Positions 11,847-21,510 of a stretch of DNA of 64,000 nucleotides are shown in pieces. The position numbers were made by a program, and so were the translations under genes. The stretch covers positions 1,704,501-1,768,500 of the forward strand of contig CANTUQ010000109.1 of the NCBI GenBank assembly GCA_947683425.1, given 5' to 3'. The DNA is from Excoecaria cochinchinensis (lineage: Eukaryota; Streptophyta; Magnoliopsida; Malpighiales; Euphorbiaceae). How positions within the stretch are numbered: the first letter of the stretch is position 1; each line of letters begins with the position of its first letter. The notes beneath the pieces are model-generated. The model saw only the letters and a list, made by a program, of their open reading frames with translations. It did no database searches and was not told where the DNA came from.

Positions 11847-12290
11847 TCTGATACTAATGAAGGTGGAAAAATCATAGCAAATATAATTTATATGGAGGTA
11901 ATATTAATAATGGTACCTACCTCTTGCAGCGTAGAAACTCGTTGCGAAAACGTTTACAAGAATCCCGTTTGTTTTTGGTCACTGGCCTGACTTTTATTCA
12001 CATGCAGGATAACAACAGCTATTTCACAATCTAAAAGTCGCTGAAAGATTAAGACAAAAAACTGTGAGTGGGAACGAGCAGTCTTGCGACGTATACGTTT
12101 TCTCGTTATCAAATACTAAGATCTCTCATCTATTTATAGAGATCCTAAAAGCTAGAGACGTAACTCTAATTTAACTCAGACTCTTTCTGAGATATGATTT
12201 GGTAATTTTAATCAGATTGAATTACTTAATTCTATCTGGATTGGACATTTATCCAAATTAGAGTCATGGGCGTACCCAAACTCTATTAGT
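11847..12290 (-). mobile_element. Copia LTR remnant (-) with degenerate primer site
   Basis: On the minus strand TAGTATCAGAG (11846-11856) is one base off the initiator-Met tRNA primer site TGGTATCAGAGC. It directly follows a CA end, which on the plus strand reads TGAAGGTGG from 11858. A minus-strand TATA box TATAAATAG lies near 12130-12140, as expected for U3. The outer border is not clear; 12290 is approximate. It is oriented to drive the gag fragment at 9558-9863. Confidence 0.6.
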
Positions 12291-12435
12291 GGAGGAAAGT
12301 CTAAATTTATTTTTTATTTTCTTAATTTGTATGTTAGAATTTAAATAGAAAATAATTCTTTGATAGTCAAATTTGGATACATGATATATGAATTGGTATT
12401 ATGTTTTATACTATATTTGTTAAGATTAACATTTA

Positions 12436-12485
<50 letters not shown>

Positions 12486-12985
12486 TAGTTAATTTATTAA
12501 GTGGGGCATTTAGAAAAAGGGTAGCTTCTGCCTTGTAATATATGAACTAAAATCAATCTTTCTTATTTTGATTTTTAATTCATTAATTTTGGTATGTATT
12601 TATGTGAAAATTTTATTGGTGACTTCTAGTTACTGAAATTGGATAGAATACTGCTAAAAATAACAAAAATAAGTACTTTTAATTTAAGTATTGTACAATT
12701 TAATGTACTTTATTATATTTGAATTATTATGAACTTATTGTACAAAATTATTGTGAACTTTTATATATTTTTAAGTAGCACTATTTAGTTTAAATTAGTA
12801 TTTTTTACTGTATTTTTTAAGTATATATTGTACAGTTTAATGCACTTTTTTGATATTATATTTTTTAAATTAGTAGTAATATTAAAAATATTGTATAATT
12901 ATTATTTATATAAATTAAATTAAATTTTGGATGTAATAATAATAATAAAAAATTAAATTAAAAATAATATTAAAAAATATAATAT
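12291..12985. other. AT-rich stretch without genes
   Basis: Apart from the AT dinucleotide run at 12438-12483, I see only A/T-rich sequence with no coding remnant. It may include decayed interior or flank of the CACTA-like piece that follows. Confidence 0.6.
12438..12483. repeat. (AT)n microsatellite, about 23 units
   Basis: An uninterrupted AT dinucleotide run of about 46 bp. Confidence 0.97.
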
Positions 12986-13251
12986 TTTTAGCGATGTATT
13001 TTCCTTCGCTAATAATTTTTTAAAATTTATGGTGACAAATTTTAGTGATTATTTAGCGACGAAAATTTTATTTTTAGCGACGAAATTTGCCGTCGCTATT
13101 TTTAGTGACGATTTTATGTTTTAGTCGCAAAATTACTTACAACGGAGCAAATACTGACAGTTAGTCGTCGCGTCGCTAAAAGTAATTAGCGACGAAAATG
13201 GCCCTTTTAGCGACGGAAATGTCCATTGCTAATTCACTTTTTTTGTAGTAT
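12986..13251. mobile_element. CACTA-like terminal region with TTAGCGACGAAA subterminal repeats
   Basis: TTAGCGACGAAAAT and complementary variants recur at least six times in about 260 bp. The block ends CACTTTTTTTGTAGTA, close to the inverted CACTACAAAAA end of plant CACTA (En/Spm) elements, with the last base changed. The opposite end was not found. Its right edge abuts the first recognisable codons of the Harbinger transposase, so it seems to have replaced or split that gene's 5' end. Confidence 0.55.
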
Positions 13252-14481
13252 AGATAGAAATATCGATAGGGATCAAGTTTGTTTTACTTATGTAAATAGT
13301 ATAATTAAGAATAATGACGTGCAATGTATCAATCCATTAAGAATGGATAAAAGAATATTTCAAATATTATGTGACCTACTTCGAACTTATGGAAGGGTAA
13401 AAAATGATGGACCGGTATGATTAGAGGAGCAAGTATGTATATTTTTACATATTTTTTCCCACCAAGTGAAAAATCGTACAATAGTTTCTAGATTTTTGAG
13501 ATCGGGTGAAACTATTAGTAGACATTTTAATTGTATTTTAAAGAGAGTTTTACGACTACAAAGCATCTTGCTCCATGTTTCAGAACCTGTTCAAGACAAT
13601 TATACTGATGATAGGTGAAAATGGTTTAAGGTTAGTTAACAAAAATTAATTACATACTTTAATTTATAGTCCAATACTTTTTTTTAATCATCACTAATGG
13701 TTGGCATTTATTTGTTGATTGTTCTATTTAAACTAAGTAGAATTATTTAGGAGCATTGGATGGGACCTATATTAGGGTTCGTGTGGATGAAAGTGAAAAA
13801 CCAAGATATCGTACTAGAAAAGGAGAAATTGCAACTAATGTACTCGGTGTTTGTTCACGTGATATGAGGTTTATATTTGTTTTACCTGGTTGGGATGGAT
13901 CTGCATCTGATTCTAGAGTGCTTCGAAATGCATTAAGTAGAAAAAATGGATTTAAGGTCCCTTCAAGTAAATAAAAATCTATATTTAAATTATCTAAAAG
14001 ATATTTTAGGAATAAATTTCATATAATTATATATTTCTTTTTATTATCTCGTTGATGGTGGGTATACAAATGGGGAAGGATTTCTTGCACCATAAAGGGA
14101 TGCCCGTTATCATTTATCGGAGTGGAGAGAAGGAATTCAACCTACTAATTATGAAGAATATTTGAATATGAGACATGCTTCAGCCAGGAACATAATAGAA
14201 AGATGTTTTGGCTTGCTTAAGATGCGATGGGCTATATTAAGAAGTCCATCTTTTTATCCTATTAAGATACAATGTCGTATTATTACTGCTTGTTGTTTAC
14301 TGCATAACCTTATTAGAGGTGAAATGAATATTGATCCATTAGAGCAAACAATACAATTGACGAAGAAAATCAAGAAATTGAATTCTTAAGCACAGCTAAC
14401 TCATCTGATCAATGGACTAACTGGAGGACTAATTTAGCTATGGAGATGTATAATAAGTGGAGAGCACGTAGATATCATTAG
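13252..14481 (+). pseudogene. PIF/Harbinger transposase (DDE_Tnp_4-type) pseudogene
   Basis: The N-terminal region gives CINPLRMDKRIFQILCDLLR, followed by KNRTIVSRFLRSGETISRHF. After an intron-like gap come the catalytic segments GALDGTYIRV (first Asp), PGWDGSASDSRV (second Asp) and NIIERCFGLLKMRW (Glu), then CRIITACCLLHN. This is the order of plant PIF/Harbinger transposases. Stops are visible after GRVKNDGPV (13418-13420), after YTDDR, and inside the GEGFLAP...RDARYHLS segment. The extreme 5' end is lost at the CACTA-like junction. A Myb/SANT partner gene follows about 210 bp downstream on the same strand. Confidence 0.88.
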
Positions 14482-14690
14482 TTTTGCTTCATAAAGTTTT
14501 TACATTGATTTATGTACTGTCATTTTGTAATTTTGATGACTACATTTTGTATTTTAATTAAGAATGGATTATGTTTATATTTAATTGGATATTTGTTATG
14601 TGTTTAAATTGGAAAATTTTTATTCTGGTCCTCTTCGTGCATGCATTATATATGAAGAGTATTTAATATATTCAAAATTGTCATTTAGGT

Positions 14691-15700
14691 ATGGATATTG
14701 GGCAAAGTTCTCAATCTAAAGGAACGAGACGAACATGCAATAAGAATGAAGAAGAGTCACTATAAAAAAATTCTTGAAGAAATAGTTACTAATGGTGGTA
14801 AATGTGAAAATGATACCTTCAGATCTGGAACCATGAAAGCCATTGAAAAAAGGATGAAAGAGTTGAATCCAAATTGTGGATTAAAAGTTAATCCTCATAT
14901 AGATTCAAAAATGAGAAAATGGAAAAAAGATTATGCAATAGTCTATGACATGACGAACAAGAGTGGTTTTACTTAGAATGATGTAACCAAATGCATTGAA
15001 GTTGACAGCGATGAGGCGTGGCAAGCTTATATCCAGGTTTAAACGTAATCATTCGAGTAATTAGTTTTTCCATAGAATTTAAATTTAACTTACTATACTT
15101 TTTATATTGTTGTAGCACAATACTAATGCTGTGGGATGGAGAGGAAAACACTTTCCTATATTTGATCGCCTTGCAAATATATTCGGGAAAGAAAGAGCAA
15201 CCGGTAAAAGAGCAGAAACACCAGCTGATATGGCAACTGCAGTTGATTGTGAAGATAAAAATTTAAATAACATTAATGATGATATTATGCAAGGGACCGA
15301 TATTGATGAGACTTCACCAATATCAGTTACAAACATATCTACTAATACATCTCAAACAAGAAAGAGAAAGAAAAACAAGGTAGGTGATGAATCTGATGCC
15401 AATAGTATGAAATTATTTAGAGAAATGTTCAAAGAAAGTGTTGAGCAAATTGCTACTGTTACTAAAAGGTTTGTTAGAGCAACTGATGACCGTTCTGACA
15501 TTTCTAAAGAACTTAAGGCAATGGGTCTTTCTCCCCGAGGATTATCTTGATGTTTTTCAAGCAATAATAGATAAACATCAACATGTGTCATTATTCAGGT
15601 CAATGGAATCCGAAATTAGGGAGATGTTTGATCAAAGATTACTTAGACAAATAAAGGGTGACCAAGAAAATTTTGAATGCATTTGTTATGTTTTTAATTA
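14691..15700 (+). pseudogene. PIF/Harbinger ORF2: Myb/SANT-like DNA-binding protein, pseudogene
   Basis: The frame starts at the ATG at 14691 (MDIGQSSQSKGTRRT), then shifts. The Myb/SANT-like domain (PF12776 type) follows with VTNGGKC, LNPNCGLKVNPHIDSKMRKW and YAIVYDMTNKSGF. A Trp codon is changed to TAG in the usual FxWND motif. An intron is inferred at 15039-15115. The second exon gives GWRGKHFPIFDRLANIFGKE and RATG, a basic RKRKKNK stretch and a C-terminal helix region. A further frameshift lies near 15530. In this superfamily the ORF2 protein binds element ends and helps the transposase reach the nucleus. Confidence 0.85.
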
Positions 15701-16059
15701 GATTGCATCTGTCACAAAGATATATGGACTTTTTGTATTCATTGATCATTTGAATTATGTCTAAAATAATAATGATAAATTTTATTTATTTTGATTTGTT
15801 ATTGGACCATGTATAAAATTATTAGTTGTAGCACAGTTGCCGGTATATTTCAATTATGTAATTGAATGTTATTAATTAAATTGTTTGTTTGATTGTTAAT
15901 TTATCTACTAATATATATTCATGTTTCAAGAATTTTGTTCATTTTTTTTAAAAAAAATGAGATGTATGCATGAAAAAATACATTTTACAATCAATTTTTT
16001 TTATCTAAATTGATAATATTAAAAATAATTTAATTTTGTATTTTTTTAATTTTATTTAA
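15701..16059. other. 3' non-coding part of the Harbinger element
   Basis: AT-rich sequence between the Myb/SANT ORF and the terminal repeat region. No other feature seen. Confidence 0.5.
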
Positions 16060-16209
16060 AAATAATACAGTACACCATTATATACTAAATACAATATAAA
16101 ATATTACAGGCTAATACAATATTATACCAAATACAATATAAAATAATACAGGCTAATAATACACAGCCTAATACTATACATGCTAATATAATACAGCGAA
16201 CCAAACGTG
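16060..16209. mobile_element. Right terminal region of the PIF/Harbinger element
   Basis: The block contains two direct repeats of ACTAAATACAATATAAAATA-type sequence followed by ACAGGCTAATA. It ends GCGAACCAAACGTGCCC, which read inward is GGGCACGTTTGGTTCGC, a typical PIF/Harbinger TIR form. The matching left TIR was not found, in keeping with the broken 5' side. The flank after the TIR is ATA, not a clean TTA/TAA duplication, so the exact end may be off by a base or mutated. Confidence 0.55.
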
Positions 16210-16849
16210 CCCATAGTAGACCAAGCAAATGGATTGGGTCGAAATGGTTTGGATCATAATTGGGTTGGGTCGTAAACATGCCACAAATGGATCAATCCAC
16301 GGGTCATGGATCTATTTGACTTTTTTTTTTAAATCGAACAATCATTGTTTTGTCATAATAGAAAGTTCAAACTTATAAATATTACATCCAAATACTGTGA
16401 TGTTAAAATCCAAAATGACCAACTTAGAAAATACTTCAGTAGAAAAAAAACTTCACATTGTGGCTAAAGCAAATTGCTTGAAAAAGATAATTCTTCTAAT
16501 TAGTGGAACAATAAAAAATCATGCAACCACTCAATATTTTGATTTGAGCATTGTGAAAGGAGTCTATTGCACTGTTTATGGAAGGGTAAAATGGTCAAAC
16601 CACTGATCTTGAATTTGGACATAGTGCAGTTATTAATTAAGAATGAATAATATTTTGAAGAGATCAAATCATAGTAAAGTACTTTTATGGATAATAGGAG
16701 TTTACAATGTATTGCCAATATATTTAGAAGCCAAATAAGTCAGACATACATTGGATCCAAGTATAAATAAAGTTGAGCCATAATTATACAAGATATAATT
16801 AAGGCTTAAAAGAAGAGAAATGAAGCATACTAGGCCAATAAACCAAACG
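16210..16849. other. Unassigned spacer
   Basis: No recognisable coding or TE signal. Short open frames at 16397-16718 lack any family motif. The left border of the following copia LTR may lie within the end of this stretch. Confidence 0.5.
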
Positions 16850-17370
16850 CATTGAGCCCATATTGGAGCTCCATGCTTGTGGGTTTGTGTTATAAGCTAT
16901 ATGGGCTTAAGTGAATGGTGGAAACCCATTAAAAGCGAACCCCCATTCAGCTTAAGCCCATTCTTACTAAGATCACAGTTGATATAACTCCTTCCTAGTA
17001 AGACTGGGATTGGGGCTTGATAGGGCATATAAATACCACATTAAACCTTATGGAAAAATAAGCTTTTGAAATGTCAAAAATACATTGCAGAATTTTCCTC
17101 TCAACCGAGTTTTTATACTAGACTTCAAAGTTCTTAAGTGCTCTAACCTTGAGAAGGTTTTGGATTTGATTTTAGTGTGGATTACTATTATATGTGATCT
17201 CAAGACGACCACTATGGTTTATAATGATCCGGTGAGGTGAGATCAACTATTCAGTAATCTTATGTATGTAATTTAGAAAAATTTTAATTTACTCAATTCC
17301 TTCGACAGTTCTCAACCATTGTGGAAGTCGCGATTGTCTAATTTCCACTGCACATAAGTTCGTGGTAACA
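16850..17370 (+). mobile_element. Left LTR of a decayed plus-strand copia element
   Basis: A TATA box (CATATAAATACC near 17026) is followed after about 340 bp by ...GTGGTAACA. Then comes ACAATTGTATGGAAGCCTGG, which resembles the usual copia ACAATTGGTATCAGAGCCTGG junction of LTR end and Met-tRNA primer site with several changes. The left border is approximate. Downstream on the same strand lie a long leader and copia gag/protease/integrase remnants (26225-27826). Confidence 0.5.
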
Positions 17371-17490
17371 AACAATTGTATGGAAGCCTGGTTCCATCAA
17401 AGGAATCGATATCGTAGACAAATTAAAATTTGTTTAATGCATATGATGTATGTGTTATGTTCTTTGTGATTCAAATTCAAATATCCATGT
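17371..17490 (+). other. Copia (+) leader, part 1, up to the TR-GAG insertion
   Basis: The stretch runs from the degenerate primer site to the target duplication CATGT at 17486-17490. The leader resumes at 24090. Confidence 0.5.
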
Positions 17491-18480
17491 TGTCACACCC
17501 CATAAGTGGCCTAATTGGATTTAGTAATTTTTAATTGGACAATTAAGGTTAATTGAGTAATATTCAAGAGGAAAGAGGACTTGATTGCAAGGTTTTAATA
17601 AAGATTTAAATTACAGATTGTTAGTTAGTGATTAAAGTGTAATTTTTCAAGGACTTTCTAGTAAAAGAGTATAAGTGGGTCTGTGTTTGTGCATGTGTGC
17701 CAGGTGGAGAACAGTGTGTGTGTACGTGTTGAGGGAAGAGAGAAAACTGAGGGAAACTCAGTTAGCTGGGAGCAGAAGACTTGAAGTTCTCTCTTTCTTG
17801 CTCTCTCTCTCTCACGTAAAGCACATTCTGTTCCTTCCATTTGCATGTGTGTGTTCATCAGTTTTGAGAGCTGGGGTTATGAGTTTTGAAGCTTCAGCAG
17901 GGTAAGTAGCTACTGGTTTTCCTTTGGGTTTTAGAGATTCTGTTATTGGATTTTGATTGTGATTTTATATGTTTGGAAGCCTCTGAGGATAAAAGGAAGG
18001 AGAAAGGAAAGGGCAAGGTTGTGGATTGAGCATACAGTGGATTTTTGGACTTCATTTCCAGGTTTGGGAGTGTTTCCATTTTCTCATGTTTGGATCCTGT
18101 TTGCTGTGATATGAATGCATTTACATGTGTGTATATGAAATGTTAAAGTCATGTGTTATAGTGAATATATTTACAGTAGAAAATGAATGATACGGATATG
18201 CAATAAGATGAATGTGCTTGAATTTGAATGCAAAATGCTGGGTTAGTGACTCTCTCTGTTTTTACTGATTGTCTGTGTAAGAATGTGATTGAGTGGAGTA
18301 TAAGTGCTGTAAATGTGCTCAGAAGACTACAAGGTATGTGTTTGTATGATTTGTACATGAAAAATGGATTTAGACAAATTGGGTTTTGGAATTTTGATTG
18401 CACTCTGTTTTGACGTTTTTCTGAGTTTTCTGGAAATTTTGAAGAGTGAATTTGGAGAAGATGAAGAACTGTGAGAAGAA

Positions 18481-18830
18481 GGTCACGTGACGTGACTGGT
18501 GGTCACGCCGTGACCCTCTTCTCGGCTAATGGTCACGAGGCGCGAAGCAGCTTCACGCCGTGACTCCTTCTTTACTGAAGGTCACGTCGCGTGAAGCAGC
18601 ATCACGCCGTGACTGTCGCCCTTTTTCCTTGCGCGATTTCTTCCTCTCCTCCCAGGCGTCACGTGACGTGACTCATGGTCACGGCGTGACTGCCTTGTGG
18701 TTTTGCTGGGCGCTCGCGTGAGGCCTGCGTCACGAGACGTGACTGGAGGTCACGCCGTGACCGGCCTTCCTTGCTGCCTGTTCTTGCTTGCTCTGCGTCA
18801 CGAGACGTGACCAGTGGTTACGACGTGACC
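18481..18830 (+). repeat. Six-unit palindrome array in the 5' LTR
   Basis: Units lie at 18481-18515, 18531-18564, 18580-18613, 18657-18690, 18728-18762 and 18796-18830. Each has two near-palindromes: a left one of the form GTCACGNGACGTGAC and a right one GTCACGCCGTGAC, about 5 bp apart. The array is GC- and CpG-rich in an AT-rich LTR. The same array is present in the 3' LTR, offset by 4020 bp (22501-22850). Confidence 0.88.
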
Positions 18831-19643
18831 GGCTTCTGTTTTCCAAAAAAAAGGATTTTAACTTCTGTTTTAAAGGTTTTTCAACACCTATTAAATGTAT
18901 GGGTTTTTAAGATTGAAATTGCATTTTAATAATTGTTTATTGTTGAATTGTATACATGATTAATAATTAGTGTACATGATTTACACATTGTATAATTTAT
19001 TTAACATAGATTAATTCAATATGAGCTATATGTCCTCATTACCTTCAGTATTGATATTTATATATTTGATTATTCTGAACGTGATCAGTATTCAAGTATA
19101 CATGAATTATAAGCTAATATAATATATGATTTGATACATGAATTATCGAGTTGTGTCATATAAGCCTGTATAAGTCATAGTAGTGGATAAGTAAGCGCTT
19201 ACTTAGGTCAGAGTGTGTGTGCAGCTGCTATATGAACAGAATATTATATGCGGGTCCGTTTGGATCCTTGTCTCGACCATGTTTGGTCTATATGAAAATA
19301 AAGCGAGACCTCGGTCTCTATATGAAAATTACATGTTTGAGACTCATGTCTCTATATGCTTGGGATATTGTGTTCTATCAGTATCCAAGTGACCGTATCC
19401 ACTTCTTAGGTTTATACCAGACTAATCAGGCTACGTGTTTATATGTGTATATGTATTGTATATGTTGAGATGTTTTTAACAAGATTAAATGAATACGTTT
19501 CACATGAATTCTTGTATATCCTGTATCGGTGTAATGTAGAAAAGTATGTTTGTATTTGTTAATTACTTGTATTGTAAATATTTTTAAGGTGATGAGATAC
19601 TATATTGTATTTGTGTATTGTTATTTTGTTTTGTTCCTCCCCA

Positions 19644-19681
19644 CTAAGCGTTATCGCTTAGCACGGGCTCTTTTCCCGTGC
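19644..19681 (+). repeat. Two adjacent perfect hairpins in the 5' LTR
   Basis: CTAAGCG-TTAT-CGCTTAG (19644-19661) is immediately followed by GCACGGG-CTCTTTT-CCCGTGC (19661-19681). They lie about 390 bp before the LTR end and recur in the 3' LTR at 23664-23701. A CTAAGC/GCTTAG hairpin near this position also occurs in related Tekay-type LTRs to my knowledge, so it may shape the R region or transcript 3' end. Confidence 0.75.
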
Positions 19682-20072
19682 AGGTGGCGAGTGCAGTTCA
19701 GAGTCAGATATCTGCAGGTCGGCCACTAGGAGTCTTTTTGGATGAAGTTGTTATATTTCTGAAGTCTTCCGCTGTGTTATTTTGTATATGGCTTGTAATT
19801 AGCAGAATGAATCTTTTGTAAAGGAACAAGTATTCTTTTTGTATATGTAATTACATACGAGCCTTTTTGTAAAAACGATATAAATATGATATATGTATAA
19901 GGACTTAATAAATATATGTTGCAGGAATTTTCTGATCAAATGATTAAAGTTTCTTTAAATCTCATTTGGTTTTCTTTTATTTATTTATACAAGTGTAAAT
20001 GTATATGATTATATGTGTTGCCCGCGTGGCACTCCGGCATCCTTCCAACGGGGATGGCGGGGTGTTACAGCT

Positions 20073-20084
20073 TGGTATCAGAGC
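20073..20084 (+). other. Primer-binding site (initiator tRNA-Met)
   Basis: TGGTATCAGAGC starts three bases after the 5' LTR end. It is the standard plant Met-tRNA primer complement. Confidence 0.95.
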
Positions 20085-20202
20085 CCAGGTTTGGTGGTTC
20101 TGGGTTATGTTGTGATTGTTTGAGTATAGAGTCGAGTCTATGCATGAGAGTCAGTTTTGTATAGTGGCCTAATGCAGATGTCTTTTGTTTTGTAGTGTCT
20201 AT

Positions 20203-21498
20203 ATGGAGTCGGATCCAAGTGAGTATATGGGCGACACTATGAGCAGTTATAATGGGGGTCCTAGAGAGAATCCAGTTAGAAGAGATGATCCAGTTAGACA
20301 GGATAGACATGAGCGGGAACCTGCACCAGCTGGGGGTGCAAATAGAGGAATTGGTTTGGATCCAGCGTTAGTACAAGGGTTATTACAAGTGGTGGATAGG
20401 TTGACTGCACCTAAGGCTCCAACTGAGTTGCTAAGAAAAAGAGGAGCAGAGGATTTTCATGGGACTGCTTTAGATGAGTCCGATATAGCTGAGTTTTGGT
20501 TGAAAAGAGTGGGCAGGATTTTGCAAGAGATTAGATGTCCCGCGGATCAGAGAGCTTCTTGTGCTATATCGTTGCTTCAGGGACCAGCCTATGATTGGTG
20601 GGAACTTGTGATGAGGAATCCTCAGCGGCCAGCTGAGTTGACATGGGAATATTTCAAGCAAGAGTTTGAGCAAAAGTATGTGACAAAGGCATATCAAGAA
20701 GCTAAGTGGAGAGAGTTCATTAGCTTGAAGCAAAGGGGAATGACTGTGAGTGAGTATGACAAAGAGTTCAATAGGCTGAGCAAGTATGTGCCTGAGCAGT
20801 TGCTGACAGATGAGTTCAGATGTAGGCACTTTTTAGAGGGATTGCGTGAGGTATTCAGAGGCCCCTTATCTGCGATGATTGTCTTGCAGCCAGTTGGGTA
20901 TTATCAGATAGTAGCAGCGGCTATGAGATTAGAGGAATCAGAAGAGATTAAGCAGAAGATGGCACAGAAGAGGAGAATACCAGAAGGGGGAAATGTGAGT
21001 GCTAAGAAAGCGAAGGGTACACCAGTTGAGCAAGGATCTAGAGGGAGTGTTCAGATGCCTTCACAGGTTGAGAGTGTAGCACCACAGGGTAATAGAGGAA
21101 ATCGAGCACCAGAATGTGAGCACTGTCATAGGTACCATTGGGGTACGTGTCGGAAGATTACTGGCGCTTGTTTCACGTGCGGGAGTATGGAGCATCGGTT
21201 TGCCTTTTGCCCCGATCGACAAGTGGACCAGCATCAGCAAGAGAGTAAGAAATCCAATGTCATCCAAAGTAACCGGGGTGCAAGTAGAGCTCCGAGAGCA
21301 CCATCTGAGACAGTGCAGCGACCTGGTGCTACTGAGGATCATAATCAGTTTAGAGGTTATGCTATGATTGCTAGGGATGCGACGGGTGCAGCGGGTCCTT
21401 CGGGTAAGTGTTTACATGTTCAGTTTTGTCTTATTTCGGTTTTGATATTTGAGTTGTATTCGGTAAGCAAGGAAATTTCGAGGACGAAATTTTCTTAA
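20203..21498 (+). CDS. gag: Gag polyprotein of the TR-GAG element
   Basis: The in-frame ATG at 20203 starts MESDPSEYMG and the frame stays open for 431 codons. Residues about 80-250 form the Retrotrans_gag capsid domain: ADQRASCAISLLQGPAYDWW, WEYFKQEFEQKYVT, FISLKQRGMTVSEYDKEFNR and FLEGLR. A basic, Gln-rich linker follows, then a plant gypsy CX2C...H...C half-knuckle (CEHCHRYHWGTC) and a full CCHC zinc knuckle CFTCGSMEHRFAFC. The product would form virus-like particles and package RNA. After the knuckle the frame runs only to the polypurine region, where SRTKFS ends it; no protease motif appears. A possible donor (GGGTAAGTG near 21403) precedes the divergent tail. The intact frame fits recent activity. 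Confidence 0.92.
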   Translation: MESDPSEYMGDTMSSYNGGPRENPVRRDDPVRQDRHEREPAPAGGANRGIGLDPALVQGLLQVVDRLTAPKAPTELLRKRGAEDFHGTALDESDIAEFWLKRVGRILQEIRCPADQRASCAISLLQGPAYDWWELVMRNPQRPAELTWEYFKQEFEQKYVTKAYQEAKWREFISLKQRGMTVSEYDKEFNRLSKYVPEQLLTDEFRCRHFLEGLREVFRGPLSAMIVLQPVGYYQIVAAAMRLEESEEIKQKMAQKRRIPEGGNVSAKKAKGTPVEQGSRGSVQMPSQVESVAPQGNRGNRAPECEHCHRYHWGTCRKITGACFTCGSMEHRFAFCPDRQVDQHQQESKKSNVIQSNRGASRAPRAPSETVQRPGATEDHNQFRGYAMIARDATGAAGPSGKCLHVQFCLISVLIFELYSVSKEISRTKFS

Positions 21499-21508
21499 GG
21501 AGGGGTGA
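21497..21508 (+). other. Polypurine tract of the TR-GAG element
   Basis: AAGGAGGGGTGA lies just upstream of the 3' LTR and would prime plus-strand DNA synthesis. It follows TTCGAGGACGAAAT, a context usual for this gypsy group. Confidence 0.85.
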
Positions 21509-21510
21509 GT

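Larger units (their letters stand above)
17491..20069 (+). repeat. 5' LTR of the TR-GAG element
   Basis: It begins TGTCACACCCC and ends GGGGTGTTACA. A TATA-like AGTATAAGTGG lies near 17668-17678, followed by a CT-rich leader. A strong donor (CAGGGTAAGTAG) near 17900 could pair with TTTTGTAG just before the gag ATG. Short open frames inside (17658-17905, 18149-18413, 19217-19468) recur identically in the other LTR and are not genes. An AATAAA-type signal sits near 19907. Confidence 0.93.

Noticed and set aside
17658..19468. Short open frames inside the TR-GAG LTR (and the identical set at 21678-23488)
   Set aside because: They are exact duplicates because they lie in the two LTRs, have no family motifs and sit in promoter/leader sequence.
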